Part shown: positions 44,301-56,128 of the stretch, piece after piece
Layout of the letters: the number at the start of each line of letters is the position of its first letter
Position numbering within the stretch: the stretch's first letter is position 1
Source: Meandrina meandrites
Taxonomy: Eukaryota; Cnidaria; Anthozoa; Scleractinia; Meandrinidae
DNA: 64,000 nucleotides
Assembly (NCBI GenBank): GCA_963693305.1
Contig: OY855905.1
Location: 16,370,237 to 16,434,236 of the forward strand
Direction of reading: 5' to 3'
Notes under the pieces: model-generated
What the model saw: the letters and a program-made list of their open reading frames with translations, nothing else
Databases searched by the model: none
Told to the model about the DNA's origin: nothing
Made by a program: the position numbers and the translations under genes

Positions 44301-46794
44301 TTCCAGTCAAAGGAGATGCTAAAAGCATTTTTATATTGTCACAATTTTGACAAAGATAAATGGATGACAAATATATTTTTTGTGCCTTTGTGTCAAAGTT
44401 TAAGAACCTTTTAAATGTAGTTTTGCATGGACTCTACCTGAAGCAGACCACAGTTTCTTCATTGGCTACACCTTTACATTGTCCTTGGCTACACCATCCT
44501 GTGCACTTGTTTCTCAAACTTTCTTGTGGATTGTGCCTGTGTTAAAATACTTCAAAGAACACTGTGCAGGTGTTGTCCATTTCTGCATTAATAACATACA
44601 ACTAAACACCATTACAAGATTAGAAAGCTATTTGAAAGGTATAGTTTCATAAACTCTTTATTAAAAGGGTTGGGGGTAGGGTAGGGCAGGGTATTTTCTC
44701 TGTCTTCTCTGATGGCTTTCATAGTTATTCATCCTGATTGCTATTTTTTCATAATACTTCAAACACAAGTGACAGCCCTGAAGATAAATTATTTCAACAG
44801 TTTCAAAGCCAAGACTTTTTCCTGTTCTACAAAATATGTATTTCACTGAACGAATTCTTGCCCTTAGAGTTTTTTACTGTAAACTTCTGTTTAGGGTGAG
44901 ATGTAACAGGACATGAAAACAACAACTTAAAACTAACAAAAACCTGGAAAGCTTTAAACTGGACAGTTAATGCTTACCAACTCTTGAATTGAACTGCATG
45001 GAACACCAAAGTAAAGAATTTAGAAAAGCAGCCACTTGAGTAACAAATGTCCCAGGTTTGAGTGACTCATGGCTCGCTATGGTAATGTACTGAAATTTCC
45101 CTTATGTTGTCTATTGCCTGGAAAAGTTCTCGCTCAGTAAAGAAACTCAAACACTTATACGGAAATAAATAGAAAGAAATTGAATTCACACTAAAAATAG
45201 TAAAGCATTCAAACAATTAAGAGGCTTTAAACCATTCTTACAGTTTGACTCCTATTTTGCTCAAGAAAGACAGCCACATTTGTAGAAAAGAGGCATGTGA
45301 TTTGTTTTACCTCTTCTGGTCCCCCACTTTCTTCTGTCATCTCAATTTAGAAACGTTCACTTTGAAGGTTGTACACATACTTTACTTGGCTACTTCTAGT
45401 TCCTATTTTTCTGATTTATTTCCTATGTTAAGAACTTTTTCTTACCAATGACCATTCATTGCGCATCACACAGATGTTGTTTATATCACATACAATGCTC
45501 TTAGAGTGCTAAATTGAAAACAAAATGTGAGCACGTTCTGCTTTTATCTAGTTTTAAATCAAACGTAGAAGTGCAGATGTCACAACTGAATTCTGTGAAA
45601 AGTCATTACAATTGGTCATTGACTTCACCATAATATAATGAAATGACAGGAACTTCCAGTATACATACAATCATTGGTGAACTTAAAAACATTGTACCGA
45701 GATCACGTTTTATTGAAGTTGGCCCCTGACCAGATATTGGTTTTCTATTGGATCACTAGCTCTAGTCCTTTATTTTTTTGTTCTAACAGGATTTTTCAAG
45801 GGAATTTCTGCAATTGGAGTTGACGATCAAATTAGTCTATGGAATCTTTCTTGAGTAGTTGCCTAATAACTTCAATGACAGTACTATCAATGAGAGTATT
45901 TCTACAAGTTATTAAGAACCAGCAAAAAATGTATATGTGGAGCTCCACTTTTAGGCTTGGCTAAATCTATATAACTTTATTACCTATTTGGGTTGGTTAC
46001 CAATAACAGAGATCAATAAATAGATTTATTTACCTTCACAATGTTACATGTCCACTGTAGTTCCCCAAATTTAAAGACATTAATACGTGGCACTTCCTGG
46101 AAAATTGCCCCGGCCGGCCTTTATATAACTGCAAATCATTCATTCATGTACAAGTGAATGTGATTGAAAACTTAAAGCAAATACCGGTAGCAATGTCCAG
46201 TGTAACACATGATCTGACGTGGGTTAACAAACTAACAAAGATCGGTTTCATGTAGTCTTCCTGCTAGACTGTTTCCTGTTTCAGGTGTTTAGATTTTAAC
46301 TCTCAAAGAAGCCTTCAATGTCATGTGGAAGATATAACCTGAAATGTTTCAGCGTAAATCCATTTATCGGGTGACCCACACAACTTAACTGTGAACAATA
46401 CATCCCACATGTAAGTCTATTCATTGTTAGCTCCGTTCATTAGTATCTACCAACAACATGAAACCAGTAAGCTCAAACATCTCAAAAGAGATGTATGGAT
46501 TGATGCCATCATGATATAAATATGATATGTGTCACTTTTCACTTGGTAAAATCTCATCTTGTGAAGAAGGCACAATTGACTAAGGGTTACATCCAACATG
46601 TTGGACTACAAACGCATGGCTCAAAATCAATCCCTACCCAGGGTTGTTGTGTTAACTTCTTAGACAAGACACCATTTACATATTAAGAAAAGATTTTTTT
46701 TGTAATTTAAAAGTGTGAACACTTTGCAGACAAGGAATACTCAATTTATAGGCCAGTGCGGGTCAGTTGAGTAACCGAATGCTTAGTGGCTGGT
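44301..46794. other. Non-coding stretch with a SINE-core remnant
   Basis: No gene is recognised. At 46620-46690, CTACCCAGGGTTGTTGTGTT followed by AGACAAGACACCATTTAC resembles the SINE core seen at 47030 and 47385. Confidence 0.45.
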
Positions 46795-46949
46795 TTCACA
46801 AATGATCACCGTTGAAATTCTTCTAACTAGTTCTGAAAGAAATGTGGACAGAGCAGTATGGAGAATTTTTATGTTGACATTAAAACTTAAAGGCTCCAAG
46901 GTTACAGCACTTCTCCATCAGTAAACACCCACTTTATAGTCAGTTTGTG

Positions 46950-47110
46950 GGGTGCTGTGACCTAATGGTTTGTGGATTTGACTCCTGATGGGTCAGTCTG
47001 GAGTTGAGCCCTCACCAGAGTCGTCATGTTGTGTTCCTTGGCAAGACCCTCTACTCTAACAATCCCTTCTCCACCTAGGAGTATTGATGGTGCCTGTAAA
47101 CTCTGTAAAC
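46950..47110 (+). mobile_element. SINE unit in the left arm (tRNA-like head, MetaSINE-like core)
   Basis: The head GGTGCTGTGACCTAATGGTT and GGTCAGTCTGGAGTTGAGCC resembles A and B boxes. The core CCTTGGCAAGACCCTCTACT and CCTTCTCCACCTAGGAGTA matches the SINE core at 830-1025. The mirrored copy lies near 49930-50080 on the opposite strand. Confidence 0.65.
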
Positions 47111-47319
47111 ACTCACTTGTGCAGGAGACACAGTGCTCTGATGGTTTCATGTAACATGTTGGAGTGCAGATTGTAAGATCCAAACACATTGTGTCCAGTG
47201 TTCTTGTGTTGAGTTGTTGGACGAGATGGGAGAAAAACTCTTCGTGATGTAAAAGTGTCACCACTTAACAGTCAAGGAAGACTCAGTTTGTAGCCAGTGA
47301 GGGGGAAACAGTGACCAAA

Positions 47320-47540
47320 TGGTAAGTGGCTGCTCGGCTGGTCTGAAATTGTGCCCTGGCTAGAGTCATTGTGTCGAGTTCATGGGCAAGACACCACTCT
47401 CGCAGTGCATCCCTCCACCTTGGAGTGGAGATGGTACTAACCAATTGTTTGGGCATCTTAACAAAAAACTAGGGGTAACCTGCAATAGACTAGCTTCCCA
47501 TCGAGAGAGTGTAGCGATGCTCCTAGGCACTTCATACTAC
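47320..47540 (+). mobile_element. Second SINE unit in the left arm
   Basis: Contains GGGCAAGACACCACTCTCGC, CCTCCACCTTGGAGTG and the tail GGGGTAACCTGCAATAGACT-AGCTTCCCATC, a recognisable SINE core and 3' tail. The mirrored, shorter copy lies in the right arm near 49500-49690. Confidence 0.65.
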
Positions 47541-48468
47541 AGAAACTAGAGTAAAGCACCAGCGCTGTTCAGTCATCCGGCTTCTTGCTTTCCCAGGAAT
47601 GAAACAGACGTCCCTGCTTTGCAGCCAGTGAAATGGTCACCAGAGTGTTCTCATTCTGAGCCACCAAGACTGGAAGAGAGATTTATCGCCTTGTGAAAAA
47701 CAAACCTTTTACCATAAGAGTTTAACTCCTGCCACTGGATGTACCGACAAAACTTTCAAGTGAGGGAGGGGAAAGAACACTGGTTAACCTGCACTTCTTA
47801 CAGACAGTTACACAGCAGATGGGTGGAAGTGTGGACTGGCAGGCTGTGACTAGGGCAATGATGGATTGTAGAATGCAGAGGGGGGATTAGGGAATAGTGC
47901 CTCTTAAGTCTGGTTGTACGGTCTGGTTGATTTAAGAACCTGTAACAAAGGACAATCCTCTGGTAGTAATGTAGTTAACACATGGTGTTGTGGCAGCCAA
48001 GATCAGGATTCAAATCTCTGAAGGGGCAGTTTCTGTTGTAGAAAAAAGATCAGCAACCTTTGTAACAACAGTTATTTCTTTTGATATTTAGATGACGCAT
48101 CTCGCATGGATGAAAGTCAGCTTTGATTGCCTGTTGAAAATTGAGGAAAGATTGCATTCCATGCTCAGTAGAAATCATGTTACCTGTTCCAGGTCATAAA
48201 CAGCAGCAGACAGGGTAGAGAGTGAGTCGTGGCAGGTGATCTTTTCTTCACTTCAGAGGCTTTTCCATCCCCCTGGCATTCAGTTCAGGATGTTTAAGTG
48301 GATCTCTTGCAGGAGCTACAGCGCAAGGATGTTCTGGATGTGATGAAACATAATCTTCCATGCATTCAGGAAAAGTATCAAGTGATGAACCAACACATCA
48401 TTATGAACAAGTAGCTAACAACAGTCACATCAACCAGGAAAGACTGGCCAGCCATGTCTGCTCAAAGG

Positions 48469-48524
<56 letters not shown>

Positions 48525-48543
48525 TAATATTATTGTTATTATT
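48469..48543. repeat. (ATT)n microsatellite at the palindrome centre
   Basis: About 24 TTA/ATT units with one or two interruptions, exactly between the two arms. Confidence 0.97.
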
Positions 48544-50245
48544 AAACCTTTGAGCTTAAACACGGTTAATCTTCCCCAGTTGATATAATTGTTGTTCGCT
48601 TCCTATTCCTAGACATGTCAGTTCATCACTCAACATTTCTCCTAAATATACAGAAGATGATGCGTCATTACAACTAGAACATCCTTGCACTGTAGTTCTT
48701 ACAAGAAATACACTCAGATATCTTGAACTAAGTGCCAAAAGAATGGAAAAGTCTCTGAAATGACTAAAGGATCACCTACCATGACTTGCTTTCTACCCCA
48801 TCTGTTGCCTGTTTATGACCTAAAACAGGCAGCATCATCTCAACCAAGCATGCAATACGTCATTTTCCCCAACTTTCAACAGCCACTCGGAAGCTGAGCT
48901 TCATCCAATTAATATTTGTCATCTGAACATCAGGTAGAAATAACTGTTGTTTTATTGCCTATCTTTTTCCTACAACAGAAAAGCCCATCCAGGGATTCAA
49001 ATCCTGACCTTGACAACCACTGCAACATGTGCTAACCACATCACTGCCGAGGAATTGTACTTCATTGTGGGTTCTTAAATCAACTTGACTGTACAGCCAG
49101 ACTCAAGAACCACCATTCCCCAGTCTCTCCACCCCATTCTACAATCCACTGTTGCCCTTATCCCAGTCTGCCATTCTACACTTCCACCTGTCTACTGTGT
49201 AACTGTTTGTAAGAAATGTAGGTTAACCAATACCCTTTTTCCTCCCCCACTTAAAATGTTTTGTGGTGCACCCAATGAAGGGCGTTGGACTTAAATGGTG
49301 AAAGGAATGTTTTACACAGGACAATGAATCACCCTTACAGTCTCTGTGGCTAAAAATAAAAACATTCCAATAAGCATTTCATTGGCTACAGAGGAAGGAA
49401 GTCTGCTACATTCCTAGGGATGTGAGAAGCCAGATGGCTCAACAGCACTGCTGCTCAACTCTGGTTCCTGTAGCATGAAGTACCTAGGAGTATTGCTCCG
49501 CTCCCTTGATGGGATGCTTGTCCATTACAAGTGACCCCCAGCATTTGTCAGGATCCCCTAACAGTTGGTCCGTGCCAGTCTGCACTCCAAGCTACAGGGA
49601 AGCACTGTGAGAGTAGTGTGTTACCCATAAACATGACATGATGGCTCCAGCGAGAGCCCAATTTAAGACCTATTGATCAGCCACTTACCATTTGGTCGCT
49701 GTTCCTTCCACACTGGCTACAAACTGAGTCTTCCTTGACTGCAAAGTGATGACACTTTTAAATCACGAAGAGTTTTTCTCCCATCTCGTCCAACAACACA
49801 ACACAAGAACACTGGACGCAATGTGTTTGGATCTTACAATCTGCACTCCAACATGTTACATGTTGCCATCAGAGTACTGTGTCTCTCGCACGAAGTGAGT
49901 GTTAACAGAGTCCACAGTGCCATCAATACTCCTAGATGGAGAAAGGATTGTTAGAGTAGAGGGTCTTGCCAAGGAACACAGCAGGATGACTCTCGCCAGA
50001 GCTCAACACCAGACTGACCCATCAGGAGTCCAATCCACTAACCATTAGGTCACAGCACTTCACAAACTGACTATAAAGTAGGTGTTCACTGATGGAAAAG
50101 TGCTGCCACCTTGGACCCTATAAGCCTGCCTGTCAACTTCATATTCTCCTTACTGCTCTCTTAACATTTCATACAGAAATAGTTAAGGGAATTGCTTTTT
50201 CTATGCAGACAATACTTTAATGGTGATCATTTTCTAAATTCTTGT

Positions 50246-50739
50246 GAGCTGTGTCATGGAGAATATGAATTGATATCCTAAAGTGATAATTGAATTTGAC
50301 ATTCTTGAGATCATGAATTTGGATATTTTCATATCCTCAGTTTAACTCATAATTCATTAATTGGGTTGATGCTGGTAGCTAGTAGCTGGTAGCCAGGCTC
50401 CACCTGACACAGGACATTGAAGACTTCTTTGAAACTTAAGAACTGTAAATGAAGAGGAACTCAATCCAGTGAATAGACCCACTGAGCTTTGTAAGTTTGT
50501 TTCTCCATTTCATGTTGAATTTTTGAAGACTTATTCACGTGCAAATGAATTCATAATTGGCAGATATATACTAAAGGGCAATTTCCCAGAAAACATCACA
50601 GGAATTCAAGGGGGCACTAACATTGTAAACCATAATGAATCTATTTTATTAACTCTATTGGCATATGCTAAAAAGCATGAAATTCTTTTTTCTTGTTTCT
50701 CAGCTTCCAGGTTTTTCTTTTCTTGTTTATTAATAGGCA
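50246..50739. other. Non-coding stretch, nothing recognised
   Basis: A plus-strand frame (50469-50816) runs into the SINE and has no domain. Confidence 0.5.
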
Positions 50740-50960
50740 GCATTGCTTGGTGGTTAGGGCACTGGACTTGTAAACCTGGGCCCTCAGTTCAAATCCTCCT
50801 CCCTACCACTGAATAGATTTGTCTTTGGTCGCCCAAATTCAACTCCTCCATGCTTTGTAAATAGCCAACTGGTCAGCCTCCTACCAGTTGGGATTTTTAA
50901 CAAGTTTCTGCTTCATTTACAATATTTGTTTATATATTTACAGTGTCTTCAAATACACAA
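50740..50960 (+). mobile_element. tRNA-derived SINE
   Basis: Head: A-box-like TTGGTGGTTAGGGCACTGGA and B-box-like CAGTTCAAATCCT. The body CCAACTGGTCAGCCTCCTAC then CAGTTGGGATTTTTAACAAG, and the end near ATATTTGTTTATATATTTAC, match a coral SINE body as I remember it. Confidence 0.75.
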
Positions 50961-51633
50961 CAGTGCTAAGTAGTTTCTGTTTTGTTATTTTTGTGGTTAC
51001 GTCAGTAACCGTACTATGCTACAAGGTAAGTCCGTAAGTTTTTTCATGGGAATAACTGCTGACTGTCACGTTGTCAGAACTCTTCTTTAGTGGAAAAAGA
51101 AGAAGTGCTGAGCCCAAAACATATGGAAGATTTTTTTTCGAAAGGGACTTAATACTCATTTAGTAAGAACTTTGTTTTTATTTTTTTTTAGTCTTACAAG
51201 TACCACGCAGTACACAGAATTTTTTTTCTTTTTACCACGTTGTCAGAACGTATATGACATTGCAGGCTCGTTTTCCCACGCGCTATACTCACGCATGGTT
51301 GACCAAGCAAAGAAAATGGCATCTGTTGTAGGCTCTTTCGAGGCAATGTTTTTTCTCCATTAACGATTGCAAGACACCTTTTGAAGTCTAGAATTGAAGG
51401 AAATGAATCTGGAGAATACTCAACGGCAGAAACAAGTGGACATTGATGTCTTAAAAATCTTCGTTTCCGGTTCATTTGTCAAGGAGGATTTTCTCAAGAC
51501 ACACGGCATGAAATTTAACCCAAACTATGAACTTCAAATGGAGTTTTCAGGACTTGGACGTGCAGCTAAATACAGGGAATGTACTAGACATCTTGAAAAA
51601 AAAAAGAAAAAAAAAGAAAATGTTCAACAAATA
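50961..51633. other. Non-coding stretch
   Basis: Shares a short phrase (ACTGCTGACTGTCACGTTGT near 51056; ACTGCTGACCGCCACGTAGT near 51771) on both sides of the tRNA-like unit, perhaps the edges of one element. No gene is recognised. Confidence 0.4.
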
Positions 51634-51706
51634 ATGCGCTGTGGGGGAGTCGAACCCGGATTCATCGTGTCAGGAACGAAAATACTAACCACGAGACTAC
51701 CTACTA
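51634..51706 (-). tRNA. tRNA-Asp-like sequence, probably SINE head or pseudogene
   Basis: Minus strand: TCTCGTGGTTAGTAT (A-box-like), CCTGACACGATG (resembles the Asp anticodon region, with GAC in place of GTC), and GGGTTCGACTCCC (B box). The acceptor ends do not pair. T-rich runs follow on the same strand within 30 bp and could terminate Pol III. Confidence 0.5.
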
Positions 51707-52903
51707 CAGTTAACGATTTCGGGTTAATTTCAACTTTTAAAATATGCAAGGTGCTTGCTTTTATTGGTGTAACTGCTGACCGCCACGTAGTCCAAACGTA
51801 ACCACGTCCTCACAGAGGGCTATTTTTTTATATCCAAGTTCAAAATCCACCAAGTGCAACCTTACCAACTCTTAGCATGTATGGATTAGGTTTAAGCCAC
51901 ACACAAAATGGTGTCATGTTAACAAAGCTGTCCCTCACACAAGCCTCAGACCTTTGTGTTACTCACGTCGCTGCTATTTTAAAGGTGTTACATAATCAGT
52001 TTTCACTTGTTTCACCAACTAATTGCAAAGCTTGTTACATCAATATTGCTTATGTAAAGCTTAAATTTATTCAAAGACACCTCTAGAATTTTTCTTGGGC
52101 AGAACATGTTTAAATAGGTTTGCATAAAATCTTAGTATTTGGATTTGCACGTGTCATTGAATAAAACTATTTCAAAACTGGAGTAGTTAACAAAAGGTCT
52201 TACTTCACTACACCATACCACTGAACCCAAAAAATTGGTTAAACATTAACCACATGGTTTTAAGCTTTCAAGTCTCTTGTTGTTGTTTTCCAGTACATTT
52301 TTCTAAAAATGGAATACTAGTTTTCAGAAGCAAGAGTAAACACTAATCATAATTCTTTTGGGAGGTGATCATGGAAATAATTTTTTTAATTTTCAACCTC
52401 ATTCCTTTGGTCTCTTTATTCTTTTATTGTCTGGAATAATCATTTCAGCAGGAAATAATCATTGCAAAAGGATTGAGTCACACAATATTACCTCTTGAAT
52501 TAAAAAAAATCTGCCTTGTAAACTGCACCATAAAAAACAAAGTCTCAAAGACATGCTTGACATAAACAATTGGTAAAGTTTACAGTTGGGCCCTTAAAGT
52601 TGTTAGTTAACTACAAACCAGCCTTGTCTTCTCTGTTACAAATTCTCTTCTGTTTGTCCTGGAGTTGTCCAAAATTTCTTCTAATGAAACAGATTATGGC
52701 CTAGTTAAAAATACAGATTAAATAATTATCATGATTAATCATAAGTTAACCTCATCTTAAAAGCTCTGACATGTTTTATACTGACAAGCTTAAAGTTTAC
52801 GAAAATGTTTCACTTTACTATATATCCAAGATTACTTGGATCGATCACTCATCATAAAAGCAGGTGCAGGCGCCAAAAAGCGTTAATAACAACGTTAACA
52901 CAC
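51707..52903. other. Non-coding stretch, nothing recognised
   Basis: AT-rich, with only short featureless frames. Confidence 0.5.
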
Positions 52904-53215
52904 GACAAAAGAGAAAACATTTTACATGTTCTATAGTTCAGCATCGAGGTTCCATAATTTGTCCGTTTCATTCACGAATATTCGAGAGAGTTTATAGTCC
53001 TCGCAAACTCGTGAAAAAACCGAAAGATTTTGCATATGCCATTCATATATCTGTACTTCACTTGAATTTTGACAAAAGAGAAAACATTTTACAATTTCTA
53101 TAATTCTGCATCGAGGTTCCATAATTTGTCCGTTCCATTCACGACCTTCGAGAGAAAAACCGAAAGATTTTGCATATGCCATTCAAATATCTGTACTTCA
53201 CTTGAATTTTGTCAG
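52904..53215 (+). repeat. Tandem duplication, units of about 167 and 143 bp
   Basis: GACAAAAGAGAAAACATTTT, GCATCGAGGTTCCATAATTT and ACCGAAAGATTTTGCATATG occur in the same order in both units. The second unit lacks about 24 bp found in the first (TTTATAGTCCTCGCAAACTC region). Confidence 0.95.
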
Positions 53216-53403
53216 TTTTCTGATGAATTTCAGATAAAAACAGAAAGAAACAGAGCTCGAAAGTACTTACGAACTGAAAGCCTTTTACCAACTGTGAGCA
53301 AAAATTCCGCCATGACACGTCCACATTAGCCGAGAAACCAACTTCGTTCCCAGGGTCTACTCCGCTTTCACGACGATGGCCAGGTTGCTGAGCAATATTT
53401 ACA

Positions 53404-53439
53404 ATGGCCGACGAAGGCAAGATGGAACTTATTTCTTTG
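53404..53439 (+). CDS. Candidate first coding exon (12 codons) with a splice donor
   Basis: ATG in a good context (TTTACAATGG) opens MADEGKMELISL and runs straight into GTGAGT, a near-consensus 5' splice site, in phase 0. The upstream 150 bp holds CGTTCCCAGGGTC-type sequence also present at 10.96 kb. No downstream exon could be identified, and the downstream DNA is transposon. It may be a real gene start, a chance match, or an exon copied inside a repeat. Confidence 0.3.
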
Positions 53440-53909
53440 GTGAGTATCTAATCTGCTTTTAAATGGTGGCGAGAGAGGAGCGATTTTAGAATACTGGGCC
53501 ACTTATTAACACATGTCTGAGCGCTTTTTAAAACGAAACATAAAGAAACAAAAGGAACTACTCAATGAGATGCAAATAAGTTCCCCGGTATTCGTGTAGG
53601 TAATCACATGATTTCGAGTGCAATTTGGGATAAATAAGCACAAGTAAAGTTATCAAAGGCTAACAACATTACACGAGCCCGTAGGGCGAGTGCAATTTGT
53701 AGGCAAATTTTACAGAAAAATCATGTGATAACTTATTAATAATATTCACGACAAAACAATATTCAGTCAAAACAAGGTCAAGCAACGTACAGGTTTCTCA
53801 TGTTTTAAAAGTTTTTAAGCCGAAAATTTCGGCTAAATAGTTCAACGAATTGTATAAAAAAAAGATTCTGGGTTTTACCTCTTCCAGAGATTTTTTCTGC
53901 TTCTGATAA
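53440..53909. other. Spacer before the hAT-like element
   Basis: No gene. ACACGAGCCCGTAGGGCGAG near 53670 is a short palindrome-like word. Elsewhere nothing is recognised. Confidence 0.45.
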
Positions 53910-54964
53910 CAGGGCCCGCGTAGAGGGAGGGGCTGGGGGGGCTTTAGCCCCCCCCCCCCCCCCCCCCACTTTTTTACAGTAAAAAGAAAAATAATGAGAA
54001 CTTAAGTAAATAAGCAAGCAAAGAAAGAAATAAAGGAAAAAAATTATTATTATCATTATTATTATTATTATTGAACAAACAATTACTAAAAGTTTTTCAT
54101 TTGAACGCCTTTTTAAAAGCTGGTGATAAATTTTGTTTTAGAGTTCCATATTGGTTAATCATGTATCAAGTGCTTCTGGTAAATGATCATTCAGTTTCCA
54201 CTGACCGAATAATAAACATTTTGCCCAATAATGACGCAAGAGAGATTTAGTAACTTGATAATGATAAACAGTCGTGAAGAATGGTTTTTGACATCACTAA
54301 TGAATTTGCAGATCGTAGCAATAACAGAAAGAGAAATACCGTTCACAACGTTAAGCTGAAGTATAGCAAAAATCGTCAGACTCCTGGTTTGTAAAGGCTA
54401 ATGGCGGTAGTACTGATTTGGAGTAAATTATATTGCTTCAAGCATGATTTGATAGTAGATCTATAGGTCTGGTTCTAAATGTTTAGCATGCTTATACTGT
54501 AAAAGTATTACAATAATATAGCAAGGCCGATAAGTACTATGTGAAAAAGTAACTTTGCAAGACACCAGCACGACCAGAACGATAAAGTAGGGCTACAATC
54601 GCGGACAGGGTAGGTACTAAAAGAAGGAATGATCTAAAATGACCTAAAATGATCTAAAATGACCTAAAATGACCTAAAATGATCTAAAATGATCTACAAT
54701 GACTGACATGGAGATCTAAAATGATCTAAAATGACCTAAAATGACCTACATCCGTCTACACTGAGATCTAAAATGTTCTCAAATGACTTTTGATAGTGAT
54801 CTAAAACCGGTTACACAATGGTCTTTGTAAGTCCTAAATTATTCAACCCAAGTACATGGACTTTAACCGATCTGTTATGAATTGCAAAACACAAAAAAAT
54901 CGTACCTGAAACATGTGAATAGAAGCGTTGCGTGATGAAGGCAAAAGGGTTGCGTGATGCCAAC

Positions 54965-55125
54965 ACCGCCTCTCTCTCTCTCGCTTTTTCATCAGCTTTA
55001 GGATCGCAGGTGATAACCATTTCGGTTTTGTATCGTGTCGGATACGTTTTCGTTTGAGCGGCGCATTTGCATCAATGGCTTCGTTAAGAAGAGAATACCA
55101 GCCATTTACCATGTCATCTTATTCA
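54965..55125 (-). pseudogene. LINE ORF2 fragment (linker between endonuclease and RT)
   Basis: Minus-strand reading NGWYSLLNEAIDANAPLKRK, RIRHDTKPKWLSPAILKLMK, KRERERR is the conserved linker found in many non-LTR elements between endonuclease and RT. It ends exactly where the left arm of the fold-back begins. Confidence 0.75.
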
Positions 55126-55149
55126 TAGTTAGATATTTTTAAAATTATT

Positions 55150-55260
55150 GTAATTTATATTTTAATTGTTTAATCGAGGGCAACGGGTTTGTCAGTCAGC
55201 GACTGTAAAGTGTTTTAACCCTCATTAAATAAAGTTACTTACTTACTTACTTACTTACTC
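55150..55260 (+). mobile_element. LINE 3' end with (TTAC)n tail
   Basis: CATTAAATAAAGTTAC leads into about five TTAC units. Such short tandem tails are usual at LINE 3' ends. It points in the opposite direction to the LINE fragment beside it. Confidence 0.6.
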
Positions 55261-56128
55261 TCTGCTTTATGAATAAAACTTAATAAAGTAAAGAAAACTG
55301 GAAAAGCTGTCAGCAACGCGGTTTTGATTGGTGTGGTTTTGAATGGTAAGTTGAGATTTGCCCAGCAACGTGGTTTTGATTGGTGGGGAGTTATCTAATT
55401 TAAGATATCTCATTCAGTTGGCACGGTTCTTAAAACCAGCATAGCCTTATTTGGGTTAGACATCACGCAACGCTTCGGACGTCTGCCGTAACGCGCACAC
55501 ATGCGTCCGATTCGCATGTTTCAGGTAAGATTTTTAAAAGTTATTGTACTTGGGTTGAATATTTTAGCACTTATAAGACCATTGCGAAACCCGATAAAGA
55601 CCTTTTCATAGCATTTACCCGATTGAAATCATCTTATCATTATTAAAGGTCATTTGAGAACATTGTCGATCTCAATGTAGGCAGATGTAGGTCATTTTAG
55701 ATCATTTTAGATCTCCATGTCAGTCATTGTAGATCATTTTAGATCATTTTAGATCATTTTAGGTCATTTTAGATCATTTTAGGTCATTTTAGATCATTCC
55801 TTCTTTTAGTACCTACGTCGCGGACAGCCATTCCGCCCTTTTTGGGACTCATCTGTGTGGTGTGGCAAATCTAAATAATGCCAGCTCGAAGGCCAGCGCA
55901 AATAAATTGCAATAATGTCTTGTAGATCCTGGTACGTTAGCACCATTGTTGTTTGCGGACAGTTGCTGTTTCAAGTTGTAAAAACATTGCGCTTTAACAC
56001 AGTTTGTACATTTTAAATCCACCTTCCGATATCTGAGAGTAACTTAAACCCTTATCCCCCCCCCCCAAAAAAAAAAATCTGGCTCACGCTTGAGCCCCCT
56101 CACTCAAAATCTTGCTGCGCGGGCCCTG

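Larger units (their letters stand above)
46795..50245. repeat. 3.4-kb palindrome centred on an (ATT)n tract
   Basis: Left arm 46795-48468 and right arm 48544-50245 are reverse complements along most of their length. Examples: 46950-47290 against 49735-50060; 48060-48240 against 48790-48960; and GCTCAAAGG at 48459 against CCTTTGAGC at 48547, directly bordering the centre. The arms have diverged by substitutions and small indels. Each arm carries SINE-like units. Confidence 0.85.
54609..55818. mobile_element. Mutator-like fold-back element with 9-bp target duplication
   Basis: CGCGGACAG at 54600-54608 is repeated at 55819-55827. Between them lie long inverted arms (about 54609-54963 and 55461-55818) beginning GTAGGTACTAAAAGAAGG and filled with GATCTAAAAT/GACCTAAAAT decamers in the left arm and their complements in the right. 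Long terminal inverted repeats with 9-bp duplications are typical of Mutator-like elements. The interior is a LINE scrap and other sequence; no transposase. Confidence 0.85.
53910..56128. mobile_element. hAT-like DNA element, non-autonomous, enlarged by a nested insertion
   Basis: The left end CAGGGCCCGCGTAGAGGG is mirrored by the right end, whose complement reads CAGGGCCCGCGCAGCAAG. Starting with CAGGG is usual for hAT elements. GATAA lies next to both ends, but a full 8-bp target duplication is not evident. Just inside the left end are long G and C runs (53925-53970) that can pair with each other, and a C/A run lies inside the right end (56057-56080). No transposase. Removing the nested element leaves about 1 kb. 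Confidence 0.65.

Noticed and set aside
46962..47264. 100-residue minus-strand ORF
   Set aside because: Lies wholly in the SINE/palindrome arm; the mirrored arm does not preserve the frame.
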